Shown in pieces: positions 13,736 to 26,513 of a stretch of 64,000 nucleotides of DNA. A model generated the notes under the pieces. That model had not been told where the DNA came from. It searched no databases and worked only from the letters and a program-made list of their open reading frames with translations. Position 1 is the stretch's first letter; every line of letters begins with the position of its first letter. Both the position numbers and the translations under genes were made by a program. The DNA is from Monarcha castaneiventris obscurior (taxonomy: Eukaryota; Chordata; Aves; Passeriformes; Monarchidae), in the NCBI GenBank assembly GCA_026261815.1, contig JAMPIT010000230.1:6509001-6573000 (forward strand), read 5' to 3'.

Positions 13736-14654
13736 TCTGTAACGATCTTCTATTTTCTTTCTGAAAAATACAGTAGCTTTAAAACCATTTAAGAACTACA
13801 TCAGAGAAGGTAGCAGAGATTGTTAATTAACATCCTGTAGTTTGCAGTGTCAAAAACTTGATCAAGCAAAAGGAGCCTTCAGAGTCTGCTTTGATCAAAA
13901 CTTTGATAACTTTGTTCCCTAATCCTTGTTGTGAAACCACAGTGCAACAGGACTGTCCAGGCTCTGATTCTACAGCATTCAATAAACTCTACTGATGTAA
14001 TTTCAGTTGATTTCAGATAATTGGCTTCCACTCTTAAACAAAACAACCCTCAAAAAGAAAAAAGGAAAAAAATGTAAAAGAGAGGACAAATACACACTGG
14101 CTTCTTTCATATATAAGATCTATTTTAAAAAATCATTTTTAAGTCTCAAGTGTTCCCAGCCATTCCTGACCTTCTTTGGAATGATCATATCTGCTTGCCT
14201 ACCCTTCAACTATCTACAACAGACTCTCCCACTTGGATAATTTTGTCAGTTGATGTAACTTACTATATTTAGTTTTCATAACTAACTGCTGTTTTTTCTC
14301 TTTGTTTCTGACACATTTCCATCCTATGGGTCAAAACAACGTTTCCTTTGGTGCAGAAGGAGTTCTGGGTGGTCCTTCCTCAGCATTCAGCATTAGCTCA
14401 TCATAAAGAAAAAAGGTCAGTTTTACACATCGGGGTACGTGATAACCTGGCTTGTCTCCACACATAAAGGATAAAACACATGAAGAAAAATGAAAGGTGG
14501 ATGACCCCAGATAACCTGATCAATGCCAAGGGGCCCCTGCCCTGGCTCCATCCAGGCCCATCACAGTGAGCCATCAGCCATCATGTCCAGGACTGCCACC
14601 CACCAGATGGTTGATGGGAGAAGCTCCCTGGATCACCCTGCAGATTGAAAGGGG

Positions 14655-14852
14655 TTAATGTCTGCAGGGGTGTGAGACTCCTTATGGGATGCAGGACTCC
14701 TTATGGGTGCCATCTTGTCATTGTCCAAGGCATACTGTGGGATGTTTAGGAAAAAGGAGTAGTAGGGACTGGTAGCATGTAAGCAGACTGACCAACACAC
14801 TTGTCTGACCACATCTTGTGTCTGTCCTGTCTACTCAACAAACTCAATTTCT
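14655..14852 (+). mobile_element. Possible LTR-like fragment with repeated 13-mer
   Basis: GACTCCTTATGGG occurs twice (14676-14688 and 14695-14707) inside a GC-richer block that begins near TGTCTGCAGGGG and could end near TTTCTAACA. Repeated short elements near a TG start are seen in LTR U3 regions. No poly-A signal or target duplication was found, and the identification is weak. Confidence 0.2.
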
Positions 14853-16451
14853 AACAATTCTGCGGGGTGGGAAGCTCTGTTCTGTACCTTGTGTCCTGTG
14901 GTGCCTACTGGCAGTACCTGCTCCAATTGGCTGCTGCCTAGCCATAGGGCCAGAAGATTTGGGGCATCTTTACCACTGTCAGAAGCTCCTTGACATTACC
15001 AACAGGGACCAAAGAGTGACAGTCAATCTCCAGTGATGGTAGAAATTGTGCAGCAGGGTGATCAGTGCTGAGAGATCTACCAGGGTGCATCAGCTTCCCT
15101 TGCCTGAGAACATTTTGCTCATATGCCAATAAGTCTGTTACTCAAGGTTTCAGTGAATGATGTTTAAACACATTTTCTGTAGGCATATGCTGGTATATTG
15201 AGCTATCTCATTATCTAAAGATGATTTTCATAGAAACATGATGATCTTCATCTGCCAAAAGTTGAGCACATTAACACCAATTCAATATATTTATAACTCC
15301 ACACGAATATAGAAAATACTTTTAACCTAAGAAATGGAAGTGAATAGAGATCTGCAGGTTTGATGTCCACAACACTGCTTTACAATCCCATTGAAAGCAA
15401 CCTTCCATTTGCTGGACAACTTCTTGAGGTCAGCTGAGGTCTTTTCCCTCCATTAAAAATAAAAAAAATAAATGTTCCACTGTCCTGAAATGTCTACAGC
15501 AACACACTCACACAGAGGTAGATAAAGTAAGTTTAAATTTCTATGAGCCCTACTCCCTCATTTGATAAGTATGATGAAAAAATAAAAATGGAATGCACTT
15601 TAAAATTTGTATCAGCTCCATCATCTTTTATTTACTGATTGCAGTGAACTGAAGTTCAGGGAGTAAATATTTGGAAGACAAACAGCAAACTTGCAGGAAA
15701 AATTACAGAAACTAATTCCAAACACATGGTATTTGGAAAAAAGAGTTGATTTTGAAGTGAAGGATCTGAAAAAGAACCAAATCTTATTATACAGTCAGTA
15801 TGTGAGATTTTAAAAATATCAATCTACGTTTCATCTGGGAATTACTAGAAATTAATTAACTGCCCTTTTAAATAAGACTCCAGACTTGACACAGATCATT
15901 TATAATAACATTTCCATGGCACTTGTATCTTCTAATAATTGAAAAAATAATTAATCCTTACAAGACACCTGTGTGATAAGGGAAATGATGGTTTCTATGT
16001 TAGATGTTGAAATTCTGTCATTACATCCTGCATAAACTGATGGGTTGTAGGTAAAAGCAGGAGTTAGGTCTAAGACTTGAGCATGATACTAGCACTAGAA
16101 TACTCCTTTGCCAAATTATTAGTTCAAAAAATAAATCACAAGTCACATTAGATCACCAGACTGTGTATTTATGCCACAAACGACATGACTGCAATTTTAC
16201 TTGGCTTTGTAGCCATGATTCTGTTAGAGCTTTAAATGCATGGGTACCAGTCCTTCCATAAAAAATTGCAATCTACACCAGATTCCTGCAGAATGCCCAA
16301 GAGGATGGAAATTACAGTGTCTCATTTTATATACTTTAATTAGAATAGATGTATCACAACTTCAGAATTCTCTTTTTCCCTCCATTGATCATGGAATCAG
16401 TTTAGGCTGACGTGCACCAATACAGACAATTATTTCTGCTCCAGTGCTTAC

Positions 16452-16537
16452 GGGGGTTTGTTTGTTGAGTTTTGGGGTTGGTTTGGTTTGGTTTTGGAAT
16501 TTTGGGGGTGTTTTTTCTGTTTGTTTGTGGGGAGGGG
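16452..16537 (+). repeat. G/T-rich low-complexity tract with five G-runs
   Basis: Runs of four or five G occur at 16452-16456, 16474-16477, 16504-16508, 16529-16532 and 16534-16537, separated mainly by T and TG. The tract is strongly strand-asymmetric. A G-quadruplex is possible, but most loops are 17 to 26 nt, which makes it weak. On the transcribed RNA of PTPRN2 the tract would be C/A-rich. Confidence 0.7.
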
Positions 16538-18329
16538 TGTTCATTGTTAGCTTTTTTTAAGGAGGATTTAATGTTTTTATTCTGCTATAAAGAGCCGTGG
16601 AGAGGAGAATGATCCAAAAGATGAAATACATTTCTGGGATTTGAGGCTTAAATTTTAGTCTACACTTTACCAAAAAAAATTATTGCATGACCTCAGAAAA
16701 TCTGTCTAATCTGTCTATGAAGTAGAGGCATTAGTTCTTCCCTACTTTGTAATGCCTTTAGGTAAATGAATACACCAATGCTTGGGAAATGTTCCGATAT
16801 CACTGCATAAGTATGCCAATACAGAGGCAATTCTGTAGCTTCAGGGAGACACTCCTTTATCAATTATTTCAGAAATATTTTTATGAAAGTGTTCAAGCAC
16901 AGCTGAATTACATTTTTCATACATAATCCCTTATATACGAAATCTTAAATTTTACATTTATAGAAATAGAGTTTAAGTGTATACACTGCAGGATGTTTTT
17001 TGACTTTTCATCAAAATTCTGATCAACTTCATTCAGTCCTGTATTTAAATAAGTGTTAGATAAATAAGGGTGCTGCTTTTTTGAATTGAAGTTCCAGGTT
17101 AAAATGTGCAATGACTAAGTAATTTCTTACTAGTTAATCACAGTAATTATTATTTGCAGATAAGCTCAGAGTACATCTTTGAGCACTCATGCACTCAAAT
17201 TCTCTAAAATAAATAGTAATCTTTTTAAATAACTATCACACACATTAGTTCTTTTGGCGATCAATTATAGACATTCAAAAATTGATTTTGTAGGCCAGAA
17301 AATATATGAATTTTTATTTTATATAATTTACATGAGTTTTTACTTGCAACCTCTCCCCTCTCAGCAGCACTGCACTGCTGTGCCACAACACTCTGGTGCT
17401 AACCAGTCACTTAACTCTTTCTTTTCCCTTTAATGATTCTGAAAAAGCCTTTATTAGCCACTTCTTTGATGTAAAGATTCTGGGTTTTTTTCCCCAGAAA
17501 TCTTTGCTTTAAAATTTATAAGAATACCTAAGACGTGGAGATTTCTGGAGTTACAATATCTATACAAGAAGTTTGCCATGAAAATGAATGTAACTAAAAC
17601 ACAAAGAAACAGAAACAACAGAAAATTCATGAAATTCCATAATGTATCTGACATAATTTTCTCTTTTCCCCCCGTCTTACCTACGAGGGCCTGAAAGGCA
17701 CATTGGCCTGCAAAAGACCTCAGCAGCAGGTAGAACCCACCCTACCTGAAGCCCTAAGAGGCCAGGTCAGGGGAAAGGAGAAAAAGTAATTCCATTAATC
17801 TTCTGGCCATAAAACCCAAACCACTGAACAGAGACCCCTGCAAGAAGAAATACAGCCACAGCACAAGTGTGATGGCAATTTCCTTATTCCTACAGCCTGT
17901 CCAGCAGGAAGTACATTTGGGTCAAGTTTCAAATAATCTCTCTTTCTGTGACGATTAAAACATTTTCTGGGTCAGATGAGAGCAGCACAATTGACATCTC
18001 TTGTAACTATTCAAATACAGGCATACAGACCAGCAGCAAAGCCAGCAAGTTCTCCTTTACAGCCTCTGAGCTTGAGCAATACCAGCTACCTGCTATCCCT
18101 TCAAACACAACAAAATCCCAAACCTCAGTTTCTGTAGGAATGTCAACAATGTAGTGGCTTTTTCAGGGGTTTGGGTGTTTTGCTATGAGAGGGGTTAATT
18201 CCAGCTGGAAGGGAGAAGGGCAGGGCAGTTCCCACATGATTTGAAGCCTCTCCATTTCTTGCCTCTGGAGCTAAGACAAACCAATTCTCATTACAATATG
18301 TGCATGGCTATGTTTTATTTTCCATATTT

Positions 18330-18437
18330 TCATGGTTTAGCACAGTTTGGGTTTTTAGTTAAGGAGGGCTCCATCAGCCATGGAAGTGGCTGATGGAACC
18401 CTCCTTAACTAAAAGCCCAAACTATGCTAAGCCATGA
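18330..18437. repeat. Near-perfect inverted repeat, 51-bp arms, 6-bp loop
   Basis: The left arm 18330-18380 (ending GGCTCCATCAGCCA) pairs with the right arm 18387-18437 (starting TGGCTGATGG) around the loop TGGAAG. By eye only four of 51 positions fail to pair as Watson-Crick, and all four are transitions. On the plus-strand RNA two of these would be G-U pairs. The structure could be a palindromic MITE, a recent inverted duplication or a transcribed hairpin. It lies in a PTPRN2 intron and has no coding frame. Confidence 0.9.
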
Positions 18438-21400
18438 CACACACTACATCCAGGTTTGGTAGAAAGGGATCACAAAGCCTGATAATTCAGCATTTTGTGA
18501 ATGATAAAACTTCCATAAAGCCCAAGTGTGTATGTGGGGAAGCCCAAGAAAACCAAACACAAAATTCCACTAGCTAATGCGTAAGTAACAAATGCCACCA
18601 AGTGCCCATTTCCTGAACAACTCTTTTCAGCTGAAGTAAAGTGAAATGTTCTTTACAACCATAATCCTCGGGAAACAGACCCACCAAACTTCTGATTTGC
18701 TGCTATTTATTCCCTGGCAGAGTCATTATCAGCTGGCTAGATTACAGCCTGCAGTAGATACTGCCTAAATACTGAGAAATAATTTTAAGTTAGCGATGAA
18801 CTTCAAGTGCTTCAAAAATCACTCAAAGAAGCTCTTGCAGTAAATGGTAGACATCGTAGGAATTTTGGTCAATCATATGATTTAAGTTTACTGGTGTTAT
18901 TTCTGTTACTGTTGGATCAAGCCTCAAGCTGACAGTTGTTTGAACGAGAGAAATAGGAAAATAGTTACCTGCTTTAAGTTTTGTGATGTTTTATTTTACA
19001 ACTTTCTGCATAACTATATGTGATGTCTTCACAGTAATTTTGAAGCTCTGTATAGTTTTATTCTGATAATACAAATGGAAGACTGTAGGGCAACTGAAGA
19101 CTGAATGTTTGCAAAATGTATTAATGTTAAGATACAAAATAATACTTTTAGAGTATAAGGAATATTTTGAAAACTCTTTGCCTTTTATCTTCCTTTGTTT
19201 TGAATTTGGCCAGAGACCTCTGATGTTGGGCTTGGAATCTGGATCCACTCAGGAAGTCTCTCAAGAAGCACTAAATTTCTGCAAAATTCACTTGAAGCTT
19301 CACGGCACATAAGGTATCAAAGCAACCAGAGTAGTGTTACATCTCCTACTCCCCAACAGCAGGAATGAAGCGACAGAGGTAATGTATACTTGAAAGAAAA
19401 TTATTTTTAAGAAGGACAAAGGCCCAAAAGCCGCAGTTCTAAGTAGGGTAAACTACCTCTGTCTTGTGCTTGTTTTTAATCAGAAAAGGACAAGAAAGCT
19501 TAAAAGATCAGATCTTGCTACAATTATTTAATGTGGGGTTTTAATTTATCTATATATTTAGTACAAAAATAAGGTACCAATATTTTGTTGAAGCCTGCAA
19601 TTAAAGTGCATAAGGTAGCCATCTCCAATTTCAAGTGGTGCAACCAAATCAAAAGTAGCTCATTAAGTTACTTTTTCACCTTCTCTTTTCAAATTGTTAA
19701 ATTTTATGAGGTTTTTTCTGCTTCTTGGAGGAGCAAAAATCCTGGTTTCCCTCTTGTTTAAATGGTATTTCACTAATAAAACAATGGATAAAGGTAAAAA
19801 TACCATGCCACTCTTTCAAGAAGAGCAGTTGCATTTTATTTGCCGATGATACGGAAACATCTCCAGGATTATTTAAAATTTATGGCTGATCCCTAGTTTT
19901 TAAAATAATTTTCCTTTTCTTCATTTTTTTTATTTTAAATTAGAGATAACACATCTGACTCAATGTCTGTTGTTTTAAAATGCTCCTTAGTAAATAGAAG
20001 TGTACAGTTTGCTCCTATACATGCTTCATTTCCAGATTTTCTCCACTTTATCCCACTCCCCCAGGCTTCAGAGTACCCATCTCCATGGCAACACTCGATA
20101 AGGTTGGTGGGTGGTGTTATCACAGCAGGCTTCCCCACAGAAGGTCTCAGCCATATGGATTATTTATGAACTTGCATGACAACACCAGACCCACTGAAAT
20201 ACTTCTTGATCAAGTTTTTCTTGAAAGCCAGTGATTCAAAACAGAGCATCCTCACTGCAGCCAGCACCCATGAGGAGAGAGTAGAGGAAAAGCGCCACCA
20301 AGGTGGTCCCTGATTCCTCTTCAGAGCTGTCTTGCTGCTGCCTGAAAGCTTCTCTTGGCCCTATGAGGCAAGATGATGAGCACCAAATGACACGTGCCAT
20401 AAATGGTAAGTGCTGTATAAATGTCAGTCAGAAACTGGGAAGTTGTGCTTCTGACAAGAATAACAACCACAACTATATGGTTGCTACAACTGGTGCTGTC
20501 TCCAGGAGTTGCTGTTGCAGCTGCATGACAGCAGTTTAGTGTCTCTGAGTTAGCTCCTGAACTAATCCAGCAGTTTGGGTTTGACACTGTAGTCTCTTCA
20601 TCTGATCCTTTTCCTAAAACTTCAGTATATTTTTTGGCAAATTTTGCTTTTATACTGTATGCATTGAAATAGCACATACAATGTCTTGTAAAGGACTGCT
20701 GTAATAGCAGCCTAATTCTTTAAAATCAAAGAATGCACATCTTTTGAGCAAAAGATACAGGGGCATAAGGGCCTGTTGTACGGAACCCCTTCATCCAATA
20801 ATTTTAATAAATTTATCAAGTTGCATCTTAGAGTGAGACAGATTTTCTCTAGGAAGGGGAAAAAATTATTTAGTTCTCAAATAGGCATGTTTTTGGTTTT
20901 TGACATAGTCAGTGCTCAAGATTTAATGGTTGTGATTTATCTTCCTAGCTTTCTGTACATTTATAATGTACACATATGACCCTTATGATCAAGAAGACGT
21001 AGGAAATATTGAGGCACCATTTATCAGACCCATTATTAAAATCTGCTTAAAGATTATATTAATTTTACCCTAAGCAGCATAAACACCAGCAAGTTTTCAC
21101 ACGGTAGTTCAGCCAGCATTTTGGAGACGAGTGGTTCTGATGCAGTAAGAGGAGCTTCAGATCAGCCAGTGAATATGTTACCACCTTTATCCCACTCTTC
21201 CCCATCACATGCATTCCATCCCTAATTAGGGTAAAATGCTCCAGATTTGATGAACTGAAACATTTACAATGCTGAAGGTGATTAATGGTGAGAAAACTTT
21301 GTGCACTTATGATAATCAATTGGAGGAGGCAGTAAAAAACAATGTCTGGTCTTGAGACCGAGGGTAAATTTCAAAAATTAGTACTCAGAGAAAAAGGAAA

Positions 21401-21440
21401 CCAAAATCACAAAATGTAGGAACCACATCAAAAATACTAC

Positions 21441-21603
21441 CTTGACAGAAGCTTTGTCACTCATCTTCCTTGGATACAAATTTTTAGATGCCGACTGGGA
21501 GAGAATTCTGAGATATTTAAGGTATTGCTGAAGAGACTTGGCCAAGTTCACATCATTTTCCACATCATAATTTCTTTCATTATCTGCATTCTGTCCCAAA
21601 GTC
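21441..21603 (-). CDS. PTPRN2: PTPRN2 internal coding exon (helical lumenal segment)
   Basis: This 163-bp exon lies between an acceptor (...ctgtgcAG) and the donor GTAGTA. Its first base completes an Arg codon begun in the upstream exon (AG+G), and it ends exactly on a Lys codon, so it goes from phase 2 to phase 0. The 54 complete codons include VNLAKSLQQYLKYLRILSQS. This corresponds to human [20 protein letters not shown] at the same place in the protein. Leucine spacing suggests an amphipathic helix in the lumenal ectodomain. The segment is only moderately conserved, as is usual for this domain, but phase, order and the L--L--LSQ pattern agree. The open frame runs on past the donor into intron, where it becomes hydrophobic and family-unlike, so the GT at 21440-21439 is the better end. 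Confidence 0.9.
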
Positions 21604-24600
21604 CTGCACAGCAAAATCAAGGAAAAGATAGTTACCAGCCTTTCCAATGTACAAAGTGGCCAACTAAAAAGGCACTGAATGTCACTGTAGTTCAATACAT
21701 AACAAAAAAGTCACTCAAAAGCTTAGCAACCACAAAAGTATAGAAAATTCAGTGTTTCAGCAAAAGCAGTCAAAAAATCTTGCACTATTAACAATTTGTT
21801 TCATGAATCAAAGTTAATGATTCTAGAATAAATCAAATAAAATGCCACATCAAGGCAAAGCCATATTCAGAAGAAAAGAAAACACTTGTAAAAATAAAAT
21901 GCACATGATTAAATTGCATCCCAAAGAAACATGAGATGGTTCTAAGATTGAAAAAACTTTATGGATGATGATGAGATTCAATACCAATTTGGCCCTGCAC
22001 CAATGTAAAGAATAGAAGGAACACTACTGGATATGCAGAAATAATGGAACAAGTAAACTCCAGAGAAAGGCTTGAAAAGGGAATAATGAGATGGAACAAG
22101 TATCTCTTCTGATGTTCTCATGTGCCTGGGATTCACAGAATAGTGGTGTTTCCTGAGTGGTTTAGACAGATTTTGGTGACATTTGCAAAGAAAAGCTGAA
22201 ATGTGATTAAACGATGGCAGTGTGGAGGTGTTTATATAGGATTCAAAGCGCTGTGTACAATGAATCTGAATTATTACCAACTGTCCTCATCTATATAAAC
22301 AACACATAAATGGTGATGACAATTTAAATGTCAGCATTGGTAACTATTTCATTCCTTGTGCAAGAAAGCAGAGAGAAAGTTCCCAGCCCTCTTCCTTCCC
22401 TGTGAGTGATGCATTGTTTTAAGGGAAACACCTTTTGGTGTCACCATTTCCTACTCACATGCCCACACACTTCTCCAGTGAAGAAGAATTCCAGGTGGAA
22501 GAGCTTTCCATCTAAGTGAATGAATTTGACTTTCAACATCTCTGTGCCACTGTAAATAAAATTTTATTCTACCAGCCCACGTCTTGGTGCTAATGTAGAG
22601 GAACAGCCTGAAAGAGCACCATTACATCATTTTCCAAAGCTGGGGTTTAATTAAATTATTTTAATCAAAAAGTAACAGACTTCCTTCCATGCTCACAGTT
22701 GTATCGAATGTGGGTCCCTACTAATTTAATACTAATAGATGTAATTAATAATCTAATTTACTGTGGTGGCATTGCAACCAACAGTGCTCACAGGTTTGCT
22801 CACTTTGAAATACCAGAAAAATCCTCCAATTCTCCCCAGGGTGAAACAGCAGGTTCCCATCAGGGATACAAACTCAAGGAAAAAGAAGGGTTACTGCACA
22901 GAGCACTGTAGCAAACCTGATATAATTTACCATCAGTCTTGCTTCCTTTTCATGCTGTTTGCATTTTTCTCTTATTCCAGAGCTCTAACTTCTGCCTTCT
23001 GATGGAGCATGGACATGCAGGTAACATTATCCACCTCCTTTTCAGCTTAAAGCCAGACCAAAACTACTCTGCAGTTTTAGAAAAACCTGGGTACTGTGCT
23101 TTCTGCTTCAGTAGAGATGAACTAATCCAAACAGGCTCTCTTCATAGGAAGGATCCTGGTTGCCAACACTCATCTTTCATTCATTGATTAATTCCAACAC
23201 CTATCTTCTGCTTTCTTCACTAATTTTAAAAGGAAGGGGAAATGAGAAAAAAAAGACCGAATTCTGCCTCAAGGATTTCCACTGCAGCTAATGGCAACTG
23301 AATGCACAGACAAAACACAGTATTTAGGCTGGCTTTTCAAACCATTATTTACAATATACAGTCACTGTCACTGGTGCTAGAAGCAAAATCTAGGGTCTAA
23401 GGTTTCTCATTTTTCATATGGAGACAGTCATTTCGCTCATATTTACATTCCACATTAGAGGTAATATTTTATTCTATAAACATTGAAACAATTAAAATGT
23501 AAAACTACAAAGCTTTACATTTCATTTGATGACAACTTTAATAAGATAGCATGAAAACATGAGAAAGATTTTTAAAAAATTTTGTAGTTCACCAGTATGT
23601 CACCTTGTTAACTCAAGAATGAAAATGCATTAACTGACCTATTATTGCAATTAAATTAAAATATTTCTTTTAAATTTGACAAAGTGATACTGGGAAATGG
23701 ATGAAAGACAAATATATAAAAGCACTTGGTGAGTGGGAGAAATGCCTGTCAGATGAGTTCTTTCTGTAGACTTATTTGGAAGTATTTTCAGTTTTAATTT
23801 GCTCTGAAAAATGACTTCCCATACAATGAACTCAGGAGTATAAAGACAATTATTTATCTACAGAAATAATAACGTATTTCCTACAAAAGCTAGCATTTCA
23901 GAAGCTTTTTTTGTGGAAATCTCTAAAACTTGCCATTTCTGGAATGTTCACAATTAATAGATACCATACATTTTAGAATAAATTTTTCCCTTTTAAATGC
24001 TGAGAGAATCTTATTACTGACTTAATGATGGTTTTATTATAGAAATAATACTGTACCCCATTTCATACATAGAAGTTTGCTGGAAACGTTTGTGGTTTTG
24101 CCTAATTGCACCAATGAACACAACTGACATTTATTCCCTTTGTGCAGAATGGACTTTTTTCCTTTATCTTGAAACCTCTTTCAAGAGAGGGTTTTTTGAA
24201 ATTTAATAAGGACCCAGGAAATACCACGTACACTCCAGTTAGCCAACAAAGAAAGAACTTTCATCTTGAAATAAAACTCCCAGTTTCAGCATTTTTTTTT
24301 GAGATTAAATCCATGTCTTCTGTTTCATCAGATTTCATATGCACTAATTTAGCCTAAGTCAATTTACCTTTCAAGTGTCTGACTCTATTTTCTTGCTCTC
24401 AACAGCTCTGTGGGGATTAATGACTCATTAGTATGACTTCATATTGTCTTATTACACACGTTACCCTTAATAAAAGGTCTTCCTGCCATAATGTTTCTTT
24501 GATAATTAGATACCTACACTAAGTTGCTTTTTAAATTATTTAATTATTATCTGATAAGATTTTAGCAAGCACACTGAGCACGCGGAACATATAACACACT

Positions 24601-26395
24601 TGATCAGAATCTGCAAGACACCAGATTTCCTACTGTTCTCTGACCTACAGAACACGTTGCAAATGGACAACCAGAAAAATCAATTAATGCTTTAAACTGT
24701 TGGCACATAAGATAATGCTTTCAGAAGCACAGCTTGGTGACTGCAGAAAATCTATCCACAATAGGAACTGCTTTACGTGAACACATTTGAAATTCTGATG
24801 TTCCTGAAGTATCAATATAGAAAATGTTGAGGGTTTCTTTCCTAACAGATAGTTCCAGTTAAAAATGCAAAACATCTCAAACTTGATCACAACAGGAACT
24901 CCTAAAAGCGAGCATTTGTTTTCAATGTAAACCTTAAATAATTTCTTATGTCTTCTTATATTTTTTATTTTTATATAACAACAAATCTGGAACACTGCAG
25001 AATATGGCCTTGATCTCATGGAAATCTGCCCTATTTTGTCTTACTCTCATGAATAAAAATTTTAGGTACTCTCAAAAAAAAAAAAATCCCCAGAAAATAT
25101 TGAAGATCTTTTCTGATACCATCTACTGAGAGTAATCCATTCAATACTGACATTTTGTGTATCTAAGCAGTGAAAACATGTTTATGGATTCAACCACATG
25201 TTGTTATCACCTTCATGGTAATCTTTAGATCACAATCTTCTTTAGAAGTTTCTACCTTACTGCACTTCGGAAATGGTGCTGTGATTTTAAGAAATGCTTT
25301 TGAATCAGCAAATATGTGAAATACAGGGTCAAAGTCTCTGAATTAAATCAAAACAAACGGAGACAAACACTGTTGAAGACACTGGGCAGTATCAATTACA
25401 CAGCATTTTATTTCCAGAAAAAGAGCAATCTAGGAAAGAAATGGTTCTGCATTTATGAAAACCACATACTGCAGTACATGAAGATCTGAATTCCAACATT
25501 CAATATTTTGCCCATCAAGGCTAGAAGCTCAAATTTACCCCACTATGATGAAATTTTTTTTTTTAATAAGAAAGCCCTTTCTTTCAATTTCACTACATTT
25601 GAGAATGTACTTCTTAAAATCATGTAAGAGAAATAAAAATTTGTCATTTTCAATTGTTCCTAAAATTTCATTCTGGGGTTTGTGTAGTTGGGTTGCACTC
25701 AAAATCTTGTAGGACAGAACAGACCGGGTGAAAGAGTCTCTTTATATGTGCAACTGTATATGAAGGTGATATAATTGCAGGTTCTACAACCACATCACTC
25801 CACAGAATTACAGATGTGTCTCTTGCAACCAATTACTGCAAAGTCACCCCTCAATACCTTTCAAGCCATGTCCCAACACTATTGTCTGTCATGGGAACTT
25901 GCATGAATCTCTCCTTCCTGGACAAATTTTGCAACTACCACTGGGAATCTACGGACTTCAAATCAATTATAGGTATATTTTGGAATAATTTGACTTTGAA
26001 AATATAATTAGTTGCTCAGAATGTCAAGCAATGCTTAGTCCAGAATAAAATGTCTCTTGTGGTTGAGCAACTGCAAGTTTCTCTTTTTGAGCCAGTCATG
26101 GGTAGGGATGGCTGAACTGACACCGGACAACAGTGCATGAATGGAATCAAAGGCCTGATGTTTTGAATTCTGACACCTTAATTAACAATAGAAATTGTAT
26201 TTCCTTAATTTGATGATAAACAGAAGAACAAGGTCCAGGGTTTTAATTCATTCTGTCCCCTGAGCACTGGTGGACACCTTCATCATATAGGTAGTGGCTT
26301 TTGTGATGTTTTTAAATTCTGTTTCCGTGCCAACCTCTTTCTAATCATTTGCAAACCTTTCCAAAAACCAGGCAAAAACAAGACAGAAGACTTAC
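21604..26395 (-). other. PTPRN2: PTPRN2 intron (4792 bp)
   Basis: Shortest intron fully contained in the window, between the 26396-26513 and 21441-21603 exons. It is AT-rich with short A or T tracts, for example near 25075 and 25553. I see no named repeat, RNA gene or additional exon. Confidence 0.85.
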
Positions 26396-26513
26396 CTTTC
26401 TGTGTCAGATCCTTCAGATGCAAATACATCAGGACGTCTGCTGTGGATTTTGTGAATGGTTGAGAGTTCCTGACCAATAACATGCTGTGTGTAATCATCT
26501 CGCCAGGTAAAAC
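26396..26513 (-). CDS. PTPRN2: PTPRN2 internal coding exon (lumenal FTWxDDYTQ segment)
   Basis: This 118-bp exon is the most 5' one found. Read on the minus strand it starts after ...ttatcAG and ends before GTAAGT, a strong donor. It completes a Gly codon whose first base lies in the previous exon (phase 1) and ends in phase 2. The translation begins GFTWRDDYTQHVIGQELS and runs on to HSRRPDVF. This matches the human PTPRN2 segment GFTWQDDYTQYVMDQEL...LRRPE, recalled from memory and not searched. PTPRN2 is a dense-core vesicle membrane protein of neuroendocrine cells, and this part belongs to the N-terminal RESP18-homology region inside the vesicle lumen. The Arg-Arg pair is conserved with human and could be a prohormone-convertase site, which is inference. 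A longer open frame overlaps here in another phase but has no family match. The preceding exon was not found. Confidence 0.93.

Larger units (their letters stand above)
8708..21440 (-). other. PTPRN2: PTPRN2 intron (12733 bp)
   Basis: Intron between the 21441-21603 and 8233-8707 exons. It contains a probable old CR1 remnant near 13660, a possible LTR-like block near 14655-14850, a G/T-rich block at 16452-16537 and the hairpin at 18330-18437. The remaining sequence is AT-rich single-copy-looking DNA with only chance open frames. Confidence 0.85.
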
